A DNA stretch of 9,874 nucleotides from Chloroflexota bacterium (GTDB lineage Bacteria > Chloroflexota > Dehalococcoidia > DSTF01 > RBG-16-68-14): the NCBI GenBank assembly GCA_022561355.1, contig JADFRJ010000073.1:1-9874 (forward strand). The letters run 5' to 3'. Shown here one piece after another: positions 1-7,244 of this stretch. The position numbers and the translations under genes are program-made. Each line of letters opens with the position of its first letter. The stretch's first letter is position 1. The notes beneath the pieces are model-generated. The model searched no databases. It was given only the letters and a program-made list of their open reading frames with translations, and was not told the DNA's origin.

Positions 1-692
1 TCGCCGTGACGGACCTTGGCCTACCCGCGGCCCGCCCGCTGGGCGAGATCCGCGGCAAGGAGCGCATCTTCGAGGACCCGATGCGGTTCGCGGGCCTGCG
101 CGATTACCAGCCCGGCGACTCGCTGCGGCGCATCGACTGGAAGGCCACCGCGCGCCGAGGAGAGTTGCAATCGCGCGTCTACGAGCCGAGTTCCACGCAC
201 CACATCATCGTCGCACTCAACGTCGACACGCTGGAGCACCCATGGCAGGGCTACATCCCAGAACTGCTGGAATCGAGCATTGTTGTCGCGGCCTCGATCG
301 CGCGTTGGGCGTACGAACACCGCCAGGCGGTGGGGGTGCTGGCCAACGGCAGCCTGCCGGAGTCGGACCGGCCGATCTCGATCTCGCCAGGCCGCGCCCC
401 GGACCAACTGCCACGCCTGCTGGAGGCGCTGGGCGGCATTGGCCCGATGACGACTGAGCCGCTGGCGGATCTGCTCGAGCGCGAGAGCCACCGGCTGCCG
501 CTGGGCTCGACGCTGGCTGTGGTCGCCGCGCTTATGCTGGAGCCGCTCGCGGCGGTCCTGCGGCGACTGCACGAAGAGGGCCAGCAGGTCTCCGTCTTGT
601 CGATGGTCGATGAGGACTGGGGCGACTTGCTGGGAGACGTCCCCGTACAGCGAATTCGATACGACGCATCGCGGACGGAGGTGGCGACGTGA
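1..692 (+). CDS. DUF58 domain protein, C-terminal part (cut by window start)
   Basis: The frame is already open at the left edge (GCC at 3-5, then GTG at 6), so this is the 3' part of a longer gene. DUF58 proteins usually run to about 400 residues with N-terminal membrane helices, which would lie outside the window. The visible part carries the DUF58 hallmark at about nt 93-160: GLRDYQPGDSLRRIDW followed by KATARRGEL, matching the family pattern GxRxYxPGDxxRxIDWxxxAR. After it comes a von Willebrand A-like beta strand (HHIIVALNVDT). Family members are commonly encoded with MoxR AAA+ ATPases and DUF4129/transglutaminase membrane proteins; the biochemical role is unknown and a chaperone-like or envelope assembly role is only inferred. 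The stop TGA (690-692) overlaps the next gene's GTG start by four bases (GTGA), indicating one operon with translational coupling. The GTG at 6 is probably an internal valine and not the true start. Confidence 0.9.
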   Translation, partial: AVTDLGLPAARPLGEIRGKERIFEDPMRFAGLRDYQPGDSLRRIDWKATARRGELQSRVYEPSSTHHIIVALNVDTLEHPWQGYIPELLESSIVVAASIARWAYEHRQAVGVLANGSLPESDRPISISPGRAPDQLPRLLEALGGIGPMTTEPLADLLERESHRLPLGSTLAVVAALMLEPLAAVLRRLHEEGQQVSVLSMVDEDWGDLLGDVPVQRIRYDASRTEVAT

Positions 693-2086
693 ACCTCCGC
701 GTGTTGGGAACTGAAGCGGCCGTTCTGCTGGCCCGTGTCGTCTGGGTCTATGCGGGGGTCGCCGTCGTCGTTGCCCAGCTTGGGGAAGGCCAGGCTATCT
801 CGATCCTGGCGGTGATCGCTGTCGTCGTCGTCGCTCACACGGTGGCACGCCTTCTGCCACGGATCGAATTGGGAGAGCAGGCGCTGCGGTTCTGGGGTGC
901 GCTGATCTCGCTGGCGATCTTTTTTCTCGTCCTGCGGCTGGAGATCGCCGGCGATCCGTACCTGTGGGAGCTAGGCTGGCTCGGCGATCTCTTCACCGAT
1001 CTAGGCGCCGCGCTTGAGGGACATTCGGGGACGGTTGCCGAGGTGATCCTGTTGGCGATGGCGTGGGTCTTCGGAGTAGCGCGAGGGTCGCGGCCGCGTA
1101 CGTTCGAGGGGTTGGCCGGCGAGGTCAGCGCGGGGCTGGCGGTTGTGCTCTTCGCGGCGCTATTCGCCGATGCGGCGGACGCGCCGGCGGCTGTGAGCTG
1201 GCTGCCGGTTCCGTACCTAGCAGCCGCTCTGGTCGCGCTGGCAGCGGTTCACTTTAGCGCCGTGAGGATCGATCGCGGACGCCCGTTCGCCGGCATATGG
1301 TGGCTAGGCGTAGTCGGCTCGTTGGTGGTGATCGGGGCGATCGCACTGCCAACGGCGCTGATCGATCTCGAGGCATTGGGGTTCATCGGAGAAGGGCTGG
1401 CCCTGGTGGGGAAAGGGATCGGCATCGCGCTGGTCTTCGCGCTGCTGCCGCCTCTTATTGGCCTCGTCTGGATCGCGGAGAACCTCTTGAACTTCACCTT
1501 CGATGCGGAGCCGTTTACGCCTGAGATGCCGACGGTTGATGAGCTGATCGAACGGCAAGAGGAGGACGGTGAAGATAGCGCCTCTTGGACCAAGGTGATC
1601 GGCTATATCCTGCGCATCGGCCTGGTGGCGCTGGTGGTAGCGCTGGTGGTAGCGCTGGTCATGGCGCTTCTCTGGTTCGCCTTTCAGCGCATCACCAAGG
1701 ACGAGGAGGATGAGGTCGATCTGCGCGAGGGCGTCGATGCAGGCACGGGCGGGGGCTTCGGTTCGCTGCTCGAAGATGCGTTGGGCCGGCTGCGCGGCCG
1801 CTTCGCGGGCGGCGGCATACAAGGCCGCGATGCGATAGGCCGGCTGTACTTCGCGATGCTGCGCGGCGCGGAGGCGCAAGGCTTGTTGCGCCCGGCAGCC
1901 GCGACGCCGCTGGAGTTCGCGCCGAGCCTTGTCACGCACTACGCCTCGGAACTGCCAACCGCGATTAGCGATGCGTACGCGGCCGCACGCTATAGCGGAC
2001 GCCAGCCGCGACAAGGCGAGGTCGAAGAGCTTAGCTCACAGTGGGCTGAGCTTAGAGACCGTGCAGAACGCGACAAGCCCGGGTAG
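689..2086 (+). CDS. multi-pass membrane protein with C-terminal DUF4129 domain
   Basis: A 465-residue protein. Roughly nine hydrophobic segments fill the first 340 residues, for example GVAVVVAQL near residue 25, LISLAIFFLVLRL near 75, and GIALVFALLPPLIGLVWI near 245; the last, at about 310-335, is a low-complexity helix rich in Leu, Val and Ala. The final 120 residues are soluble. They contain a DUF4129-like motif, RLYFAMLRGAEAQGLLRP followed by ATPLEFAPSL and YAAARYSG, matching the family pattern of paired helices with TPxEFA and ARYS/G. No transglutaminase core (Cys-His-Asp) is seen between membrane and C-terminal parts, unlike the TgpA-type fusions. The GTG start is chosen because GGAGGT lies at 677-682, six bases upstream, and it gives the GTGA overlap with the DUF58 gene. 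The conserved neighbourhood MoxR-DUF58-DUF4129 supports the call; molecular function is unknown. Confidence 0.85.
   Translation: MNLRVLGTEAAVLLARVVWVYAGVAVVVAQLGEGQAISILAVIAVVVVAHTVARLLPRIELGEQALRFWGALISLAIFFLVLRLEIAGDPYLWELGWLGDLFTDLGAALEGHSGTVAEVILLAMAWVFGVARGSRPRTFEGLAGEVSAGLAVVLFAALFADAADAPAAVSWLPVPYLAAALVALAAVHFSAVRIDRGRPFAGIWWLGVVGSLVVIGAIALPTALIDLEALGFIGEGLALVGKGIGIALVFALLPPLIGLVWIAENLLNFTFDAEPFTPEMPTVDELIERQEEDGEDSASWTKVIGYILRIGLVALVVALVVALVMALLWFAFQRITKDEEDEVDLREGVDAGTGGGFGSLLEDALGRLRGRFAGGGIQGRDAIGRLYFAMLRGAEAQGLLRPAAATPLEFAPSLVTHYASELPTAISDAYAAARYSGRQPRQGEVEELSSQWAELRDRAERDKPG
1631..1666 (+). repeat. 12-base in-frame tandem repeat in a transmembrane helix
   Basis: CTGGTGGTAGCG occurs twice back to back (1631-1642, 1643-1654) and is followed by a diverged copy, CTGGTCATGGCG (1655-1666). 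A shorter related unit, CTGGTGGCG, precedes them at 1622-1630. The repeats encode Leu-Val-Val-Ala steps inside the last membrane helix of the DUF4129 protein. Gain or loss of a unit would change the helix by four residues without a frameshift. Confidence 0.7.
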
Positions 2087-2102
2087 TTGTTACTATCAGT
2101 TT

Positions 2103-3278
2103 ATGGCTGAGCCGTTCTCCCTTTATCTTCACATCCCGTTCTGCACGGCAAAGTGCGGCTACTGCGACTTCAACTCCTACGCCGGCAATGAGCACCTGAT
2201 CCCTTCGTATTCGCAGGCGCTGGTCAAGGAGGCGCAACTCTGGCAGAAGACGACGGCGGAACGGACCGTGACGACGGTCTTCTTCGGCGGCGGAACGCCG
2301 AGCCTGATGCCGGTGGACGAGATGGCGACGATGATGGAAGGCCTGCGCGCGGCGTTCGACATCCTCCCTGATGCCGAGATTTCGCTGGAGGCGAACCCCA
2401 GTTCGCTGGACGAGGCGTACCTGCGAGGGCTGCTAGAACTCGGCTTCAATCGGCTCAGCATCGGCGTGCAGAGTTTCCATGACGAGGAGTTGCAGGCGCT
2501 CGATCGGCTGCACTCGGCAGCGGAAGCTCGCGAGGCGTTTCAGGCTGCGCGATCGGCCGGGTTCCGCAACGTCAGCATCGATCTGATCTTCGGGCTGCCT
2601 GAGCAGGAGATGGCGAGCTGGCAGGAGAGCGTCGAAGCCGCGCTGGCTCTGGAGCCAGACCACATCTCCCTCTACGCTCTGACCGTCGAGCAGGGAACGC
2701 CGCTGGCGCGAGACGTAGCCCGCGGCCGCACGCCCGCCCCTTCTCCAGACGCGCAGGCGGACCAGTACGAATGGACCGAGCAGAGGCTCGCAGACGCGGG
2801 CTACGAACACTACGAAATCTCGAACTGGGCGAAGCCCGGCTACCGCTGCGAGCACAACATGACGTACTGGCGCTGCCGCGAGTACCTGGGCCTGGGCGCG
2901 GGGGCGCACTCCTATCTGGACGGCGTGCGCTTCGCCGTCGCCGCGCTCCCCACGAAGTACCTTGAGCTGGTGGACGAGTCGTGGAAGGACCTTCAGGCGG
3001 GCGGGGAGATGAAGATGCGGCAGGTCATCTCCGGAGAGCCGATTACGCCGGAGTTGGCGATGTCAGACACGCTGATCCTGGGACTCCGCATCAACGATGG
3101 TGTGAGCCTGGCCCAGTTCCAGGAGCAGTTCGGCGTCGACGCGCTGGAGCGTTTTGCGGAAGAGCTGAGCGAACCGTTTGATGCAGGGCTTGTGGAGGAA
3201 GCCAACGGGAACCTGCGCCTTACCAAGCGCGGGCGGCTCCTCGGCAACGAGGTCTTCGTACGGCTGTTGCCGGACTAG
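2103..3278 (+). CDS. hemW: HemW heme chaperone (radical SAM, HemN-like)
   Basis: A 391-residue radical SAM protein. The N-terminus reads LYLHIPFCTAKCGYCDF, placing the [4Fe-4S] cysteines at C14, C18 and C21; the residue after the next Asp is Phe, as in HemW. Oxygen-independent coproporphyrinogen dehydrogenase HemN instead has a CxxxCxxCxC pattern. GGGTPS (62-67) is the S-adenosylmethionine glycine-rich motif. RLSIGVQSF and the late block CEHNMTYWR...YLGLGAGAHSY are also typical. The 391-residue length fits HemW (about 380) and not HemN (about 450). HemW binds heme and delivers it to respiratory enzymes; older annotations call it coproporphyrinogen III oxidase. The ATG at 2103 is preferred over upstream codons, which would overlap the DUF4129 gene by more than 150 bases. 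No clear Shine-Dalgarno precedes it; the 16-base gap to the previous stop suggests read-through within the same operon. Confidence 0.93.
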   Translation: MAEPFSLYLHIPFCTAKCGYCDFNSYAGNEHLIPSYSQALVKEAQLWQKTTAERTVTTVFFGGGTPSLMPVDEMATMMEGLRAAFDILPDAEISLEANPSSLDEAYLRGLLELGFNRLSIGVQSFHDEELQALDRLHSAAEAREAFQAARSAGFRNVSIDLIFGLPEQEMASWQESVEAALALEPDHISLYALTVEQGTPLARDVARGRTPAPSPDAQADQYEWTEQRLADAGYEHYEISNWAKPGYRCEHNMTYWRCREYLGLGAGAHSYLDGVRFAVAALPTKYLELVDESWKDLQAGGEMKMRQVISGEPITPELAMSDTLILGLRINDGVSLAQFQEQFGVDALERFAEELSEPFDAGLVEEANGNLRLTKRGRLLGNEVFVRLLPD

Positions 3279-3326
3279 GCCTAGCCTGGCGACTAGGGCT
3301 AGCCTGCGGCTAGGGCTAGCTCGCTT
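3275..3326. repeat. CTAG-rich tandem repeat spanning two convergent stop codons
   Basis: Three imperfect tandem units of 17-18 bases: 3275-3292, 3293-3309 and 3310-3326. The core CTAGGGCTAGC is exact at 3293-3303 and 3310-3320; the first unit begins CTAGGCCTAGCC. CTAG occurs six times in 45 bases. The TAG stop of hemW (3276-3278) and the TAG stop of the minus-strand ATPase (3318-3316) both lie inside CTAG copies. Inverted pairs CTAGCC/GGCTAG can fold, for example 3299-3304 with 3308-3313 around a TGC loop, so it could act as a bidirectional transcription end. No T-run follows on either strand, so it is not a canonical intrinsic terminator. Confidence 0.6.
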
Positions 3327-4365
3327 CTTCAGACTCGGGGAAAAACGTCAGCGGGTGGCCGGGCGCCAGCTCGACCTCTACTGCCGTGCCTAAGGCGAAC
3401 GACGCCGAGTGATGCCGGAGGGCGTGGACGCGTCGCCCCGAGGGCAGTGCGATCTCGTGCAGCGAATAGATGCCCTGGAACACGGAGCTGACCACCCGCG
3501 CCTGGCCGTCCGTGGTGATCCTGAGCTGGATATCATCGGGACGCATCATCACATCGCCCTTCGCGCCGATAGAGACCTCGTTCTCAGCTATGGCAGTTCC
3601 GATCTCCGTCATAAGCCCGGCGTCAGTAACCGTGGCTGGCAGAAAGTCGGCGTCCCCCATGAACGCTGCTGTGAACCGGCTGCGTGGTGTGTGGTAGATC
3701 GCCTCAGGCTTGTCGATCTGTTCGATCCGTCCCGCGTTCATGACCGCCACCAGATCACCCATGTACAACGCCTCGTCCTGGTCGTGCGTCACGAAGACGG
3801 CTGCGGTCCCCGCGCTCTTGAGGATCTGCTTGACCTCCGCGCGGACCTGCGTCCGAAGGCTCGCGTCCAGGTTCGAGAATGGTTCATCCAGCAGCAGCAC
3901 GTCTGGATTGGGCGCGAGCGCGCGGGCGAGAGCGACTCGCTGCTGCTGGCCGCCCGACAGTTCGTGCGGCAGCCGGTCGTCGAAGCCGGTCAGGCCGACG
4001 AGGGAGAGGGCCTGATGCGCCTGGGCATCGCGCTGGCTACCACGAGGCACGCCAAACGCGACGTTTCCGAGAACGGTGAGGTGCGGAAACAGAGCATAGT
4101 CCTGAAACACCATGCCGACGCGCCGCTTTTCCGGTGGGACGTACATCCGCGGCCCAGCGACTGTTCGCCCGCCGATCTGGATTGTTCCGCTGTCCGGCCG
4201 CTCGAACCCGGCGATGAGGCGAAGAGCCGTGGTCTTGCCGCAACCGCTGGGGCCCAGCAGCGCCAGGAGCTGGCCGCGCTCCAACTCGAGATCGAAATCG
4301 ACGACGGCGCGCGTTCCGTTGAAGCTCTTGTTGAGCGTGGCGCAGGTGACGGCGTGTTCAGTCAC
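3316..4365 (-). CDS. fbpC: ferric iron ABC transporter ATP-binding protein
   Basis: A 349-residue ABC ATPase that would power iron import through the neighbouring permease at the inner face of the membrane. All motifs are intact: Walker A GPSGCGKTT (38-46), Q-loop FQDYALFPH (Q88), signature LSGGQ (136-140), Walker B VLLLDEP (156-162), D-loop SNLD (164-167) and switch His in VTHD (H194). Residues after about 240 form the C-terminal TOBE-type extension seen in the FbpC/PotA/MalK group. The alternative reading as a spermidine/putrescine or sulfate ATPase is disfavoured by the FbpA-like binding protein in the same operon. The GTG start at 4365 forms a four-base GTGA overlap with the permease stop, so translation is probably coupled; no separate Shine-Dalgarno is seen. 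The frame stays open upstream of this start, but that extension lies over the permease gene and is spurious. Confidence 0.93.
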   Translation of the reverse strand: MTEHAVTCATLNKSFNGTRAVVDFDLELERGQLLALLGPSGCGKTTALRLIAGFERPDSGTIQIGGRTVAGPRMYVPPEKRRVGMVFQDYALFPHLTVLGNVAFGVPRGSQRDAQAHQALSLVGLTGFDDRLPHELSGGQQQRVALARALAPNPDVLLLDEPFSNLDASLRTQVRAEVKQILKSAGTAAVFVTHDQDEALYMGDLVAVMNAGRIEQIDKPEAIYHTPRSRFTAAFMGDADFLPATVTDAGLMTEIGTAIAENEVSIGAKGDVMMRPDDIQLRITTDGQARVVSSVFQGIYSLHEIALPSGRRVHALRHHSASFALGTAVEVELAPGHPLTFFPESEEAS

Positions 4366-5993
4366 GACGCAGGCCGCTGTTCTCGGAAGGTCAGAAAGGC
4401 CACTGGGAGGGAGGATATCAGAAGGATAAGCAGCGCGGGCGCTGCCGCGCGGGCGAAGAACGCCGAGGATGACGCTGACCACGTTGCCGTCGCCAGGGTC
4501 TTGAACCCCAGGGGACCGAGCACGAGCGTCGCGGGCAGCTCTTTCATCGTGACCAAGAAGACCCCGACGGCGCTCGCCAACAGGCCCGTCCGCAAGAGCG
4601 GCAGCAACACGGTAAGGAACACATGCGCGGGTGAGCGGCCAAGGCCCCGGGCGGCCTCCTCCACATGTGGATTGAGCTGGAGCAACGACGCCCTGATCGT
4701 TCCCGCCGCAATCGGCAGGAAGAGGATCACGTAGACGATCACAAGCAGCGGCAGCGTCTGATAGAGCGGAGTGACGTACCTTGCTCCGAAGTAGACGAAC
4801 GCCAGCGCAACGACGATTCCCGGCAGCGCGAAGCCGACATACGTAGTGCGCTCGAGCATCGAACTCAACCAGCCAGTGTGGCGGACGGTCAGGAACGCGA
4901 CCGGCAAGGCGGCGGCCAGCGTGGCGGCGGCCGCAAGCAACGAGACGTATGCCGAGTTGAACAGCGCCCCCCACACAAACGACAAGGACTCGCCCGCGGC
5001 CCAGCCCCTCACCAGCCAGTAGGTGAGCACGGTGACGGGCAACACGAGCGAGATCGTGACGACGGTAGCGACGCTTAGGAGCGCCGGCCAGCGCCACGCG
5101 TTGAGGCGGACCAGGTTCGGTGCGCGCGCGGAGCCCACCGCGCTCCGGTGGTAGCGGGACCGCCCGCGAGCGCGAGCTTCGATCATCAAGAGAGCGAAGC
5201 CGACCATCACGAGCACGAGCGAGCTGGCGGCGGCGAGCGTGCGATCGAACGACGTTTCGTACTGCAGGTAGATGACGCGTGTGAAGGAGTTGAAGCGCAA
5301 CAAGGAGACCGCGCCGAAGTCGCTCAAGGTATACAGGGCGACCAATAGGCCGCCCGCCGCGATGGCGGGGCGCAGGTGCGGGAGGGTGACGCGGCGAAAC
5401 GTTGCCCATGCCCCAAGGCCCAGACCGCGCGCCGCTTCCTCCATGGCCGGGTCCAGGTTCCAGAGCGCCGCCCGGACGCTTAGGAGCACGTACGGGAAGC
5501 TGAGAAACGAGAGGACCAGCAAGGAGCCGGAGAAGCCGTAGATCCCGGGCAGCCGATCGATGCCGAAGGGGCCCTCCAGCATCTGCTGCACGAGGCCCTT
5601 CGGCCCAAGGGCCGTGATGGCGACGAGCGCCCCGACGTAGCTGGGAATCACGAGCGGAAGCACCGTGAGGACAGACCAGAACCGTTTGAACGGCAGGTCC
5701 GTGCGAACCGTGAGCCAGGCGATGGGCACGGCGAGCGTGACGGTGGCCGCAGTCACCGCGACAGACAGAAAGACCGTCCTGAGGAGCGTGTCCAGCACCG
5801 ATCGCTGCACCAGTAGGTCCCAGGCATCGGCGCCGGCCCCGAACGTACGCCCGACCACGTACGCGACGGGGAGCATAACCGCCACCGTCACGAGCAGGGA
5901 GGGAACGAGGATGAATATCGGGGGCCAGGAGGTCCGCGCCCAGCCGCTCGTGTCCGGAGCGGCTGGTGCGACGGCCTCCATCTCGAGCGCCAT
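4362..5993 (-). CDS. fbpB: ferric iron ABC transporter permease, fused two-domain type
   Basis: A 543-residue inner-membrane permease of about twelve helices made of two homologous halves, the FbpB/SfuB arrangement in which one chain forms the whole channel. Each half has the EAA loop that docks on the ATPase: EEAARGLGLGAWATF at about 185-199 with TLPHLRP following, and EEAARGLGRSPAHVF at about 445-459 with LLPLLR following. The short cytoplasmic N-terminus ends before the first helix (FILVPSLLVTVAVMLPVAYVV, split near residues 27-47). The ATG at 5993 is two bases after the fbpA stop; a second in-frame ATG at codon 5 is also possible, and neither has a convincing Shine-Dalgarno. Tight spacing on both sides indicates one operon, fbpA-fbpB-fbpC. 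Confidence 0.93.
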   Translation of the reverse strand: MALEMEAVAPAAPDTSGWARTSWPPIFILVPSLLVTVAVMLPVAYVVGRTFGAGADAWDLLVQRSVLDTLLRTVFLSVAVTAATVTLAVPIAWLTVRTDLPFKRFWSVLTVLPLVIPSYVGALVAITALGPKGLVQQMLEGPFGIDRLPGIYGFSGSLLVLSFLSFPYVLLSVRAALWNLDPAMEEAARGLGLGAWATFRRVTLPHLRPAIAAGGLLVALYTLSDFGAVSLLRFNSFTRVIYLQYETSFDRTLAAASSLVLVMVGFALLMIEARARGRSRYHRSAVGSARAPNLVRLNAWRWPALLSVATVVTISLVLPVTVLTYWLVRGWAAGESLSFVWGALFNSAYVSLLAAAATLAAALPVAFLTVRHTGWLSSMLERTTYVGFALPGIVVALAFVYFGARYVTPLYQTLPLLVIVYVILFLPIAAGTIRASLLQLNPHVEEAARGLGRSPAHVFLTVLLPLLRTGLLASAVGVFLVTMKELPATLVLGPLGFKTLATATWSASSSAFFARAAAPALLILLISSLPVAFLTFREQRPAS

Positions 5994-5995
5994 GG

Positions 5996-7036
5996 TTACG
6001 GGATCACACCGACGCTTCTGAGGAGGTCGAGCGTGCCTTCCAGGTCAGACAGGCTGGAGAGGTCCAGGTCAGGCACCTCGATCTCCTCCAGCGGGACTAG
6101 GTCCGCTTGTGGCGCTACGCCTTCGACGAGCGGGTACTCGAACGTCTCATCGGAGAAGTACTGCTGCGCCTCTACCGAAAGCAGAAAGTCGATGAACCGC
6201 TCCGCTGCCGGCTGGTGGTCAGCGCTCTTCAGGATGCCAGCCCCCGCGACGAGCACGACCGCGCCCGCATCGCCTCCCCTCATGAATGCGTTACGGGCTG
6301 AGAACGAATCGCCTTCCTCGGCAAGGAAGCGATGGAGGTAGTAGTGGTTAACGAAGCCGACGTCCACCTCTCCATTGGCGACAGCCTGGACGATAGGCGT
6401 GTTCTTGGGATACTCGGTGGGGTTGTTCGCCTTGATCCCTTCCAACCACTCACGGGTCTCGTCATCGCCGACGATCTGACGCATCGCGGTCACCATTGAT
6501 TGGAAGGAGCCGTTGGTCGGCGCCCAGCCGATCCGGCCCTTCCAGACAGGGTCGGTGAAATCGAAAATCGATTCGGGCAGGTCCGCTTCCGTCAACGCGT
6601 CCGTGTTGTAGACCACGGTCCTGGCCCGACCCGTCACGCCTACCCAGGTGCCCAAGGGCGAGCGGAAAGAGACCGGGACTTGCTCGAGGATGCTGGCCGG
6701 GAGCACGCCGAGTTTGTCCGAAAGGGCGCCGAGAGAGCCAGGATCGGAGCCGAAGAAGACGTCGGCGGGGCTATTGCCGCCCTCTTCGAAGATCGTGGCG
6801 ATGAGCTGGGCGTTCGATCCGTAGCGGACGCCGACATCCAGCCCCGTCTCCTCTTCGAATTGATCGATGAGCGGCCCAACAAGGTCCTCCTCACGGCCAG
6901 AGTAGATAACGAGGTCGGCGCTCCCCTCCCCGCCGCCGCAGGCAGCGACGAAGACGAGCAGGCTCGCCGAAAGCGCGGCGATGGCGGCAGCGCCTCTGAA
7001 TCTGCGAAGTAACTGTAGGAATCGGCTTCCAGACAT
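5996..7036 (-). CDS. fbpA: ferric iron-binding lipoprotein of ABC transporter
   Basis: A 346-residue extracytoplasmic solute-binding protein. The N-terminus has basic residues, a hydrophobic stretch and a lipobox ending VAAC, so Cys33 is the expected lipidated residue, followed by a GGGEGS linker. The mature start DLVIYSGREEDLVGPLIDQF is typical of the iron-binding family (Y45). VVYNTD (Y143) and the adjacent tyrosines of VNHYYLHRF (Y232, Y233) match the positions of the Fe(III)-ligating tyrosine pair in FbpA/FutA proteins, which favours ferric iron over thiamine, phosphonate or polyamine substrates. Lipid anchoring fits a Gram-positive-type or monoderm-like envelope, but lipoproteins also occur in diderms. 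The ATG is preceded by GGAGAG on the minus strand (7046-7041), four bases away. It is the first gene of the operon, and an iron-regulator-like dyad lies about 40-60 bases upstream. Confidence 0.93.
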   Translation of the reverse strand: MSGSRFLQLLRRFRGAAAIAALSASLLVFVAACGGGEGSADLVIYSGREEDLVGPLIDQFEEETGLDVGVRYGSNAQLIATIFEEGGNSPADVFFGSDPGSLGALSDKLGVLPASILEQVPVSFRSPLGTWVGVTGRARTVVYNTDALTEADLPESIFDFTDPVWKGRIGWAPTNGSFQSMVTAMRQIVGDDETREWLEGIKANNPTEYPKNTPIVQAVANGEVDVGFVNHYYLHRFLAEEGDSFSARNAFMRGGDAGAVVLVAGAGILKSADHQPAAERFIDFLLSVEAQQYFSDETFEYPLVEGVAPQADLVPLEEIEVPDLDLSSLSDLEGTLDLLRSVGVIP

Positions 7037-7074
7037 CTATCTCTCCACTCGTTTCATACGATAGTGCTTACCAT

Positions 7075-7093
7075 TTTAGTTAGTGTATACTAA
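7075..7093 (-). promoter_or_regulatory. DtxR/IdeR-like operator candidate upstream of fbpA
   Basis: TTTAGTTAGTGTATACTAA matches about 13 of 19 positions of the DtxR/IdeR consensus TTAGGTTAGSCTAACCTAA, with conserved TTAG on the left and CTAA on the right. It contains the inverted repeat TTAGT (7080-7084) and ACTAA (7089-7093). The area is AT-rich in an otherwise GC-rich window, and minus-strand -10-like hexamers TATACA and TAAAAT lie in or beside it, so a bound repressor would cover the likely fbpA promoter. An extra ACTAA half-site lies at 7112-7116. The match is by eye; the regulator is inferred from the iron-uptake context. Confidence 0.45.
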
Positions 7094-7155
7094 GAATATC
7101 TCTGTGTCCATACTAACATCCCTCATCTTTGCACAAACCTCACGGGCCGTCATGT

Positions 7156-7187
7156 GCCGAACGGATGTTTTCGACAGGCCGTTCGGC
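7156..7187. promoter_or_regulatory. perfect 9-bp inverted repeat, candidate operator
   Basis: GCCGAACGG (7156-7164) and CCGTTCGGC (7179-7187) are exact reverse complements separated by 14 bases. The right arm overlaps the best -35 candidate for the nitroreductase gene. Because genes diverge from this region, neither would need a terminator here, so an operator for a dimeric regulator is more likely than a transcription end. No regulator gene is in the window. Confidence 0.4.
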
Positions 7188-7212
7188 CGCAGAGCGCACA
7201 CCGTGCTACAAT
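7182..7212 (+). promoter_or_regulatory. possible promoter of nitroreductase gene
   Basis: A good -10 hexamer TACAAT sits at 7207-7212. The only -35 candidate, TTCGGC at 7182-7187, is weak and has a long 19-base spacer. Transcription would begin near 7219, giving a leader of about 26 bases that holds the strong ribosome site AGGAGGAG at 7231-7238. Confidence 0.35.
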
Positions 7213-7244
7213 CGCTCGCACGCCGATTTTAGGAGGAGCTAACA

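Noticed and set aside
251..838. 195-codon minus-strand frame across the DUF58/DUF4129 junction
   Set aside because: Antisense to two well-supported genes; Ser/Arg-rich without domain features.
1929..2102. Upstream extension of hemW from the ATG at 1929
   Set aside because: It would overlap the DUF4129 coding region by 158 bases, and the HemW family starts close to the HIPFC motif, which fits the ATG at 2103.
3275..3326. Canonical rho-independent terminator for hemW or fbpC
   Set aside because: Stems are short and no T-run follows on either strand, so it is listed only as a repeat with possible end-of-transcript role.
3409..4734. 441-codon plus-strand open frame over the ABC transporter genes
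   Set aside because: It lies antisense to fbpC and fbpB, whose motifs are complete, and its translation has no recognisable domain; long antisense frames are common in GC-rich DNA.
4366..5409. N-terminal extension of the ATPase frame upstream of the GTG at 4365
   Set aside because: It overlaps the permease gene, reads as low-complexity Arg/Pro/Ala-rich sequence, and the ABC domain begins right after the GTG that overlaps the permease stop.
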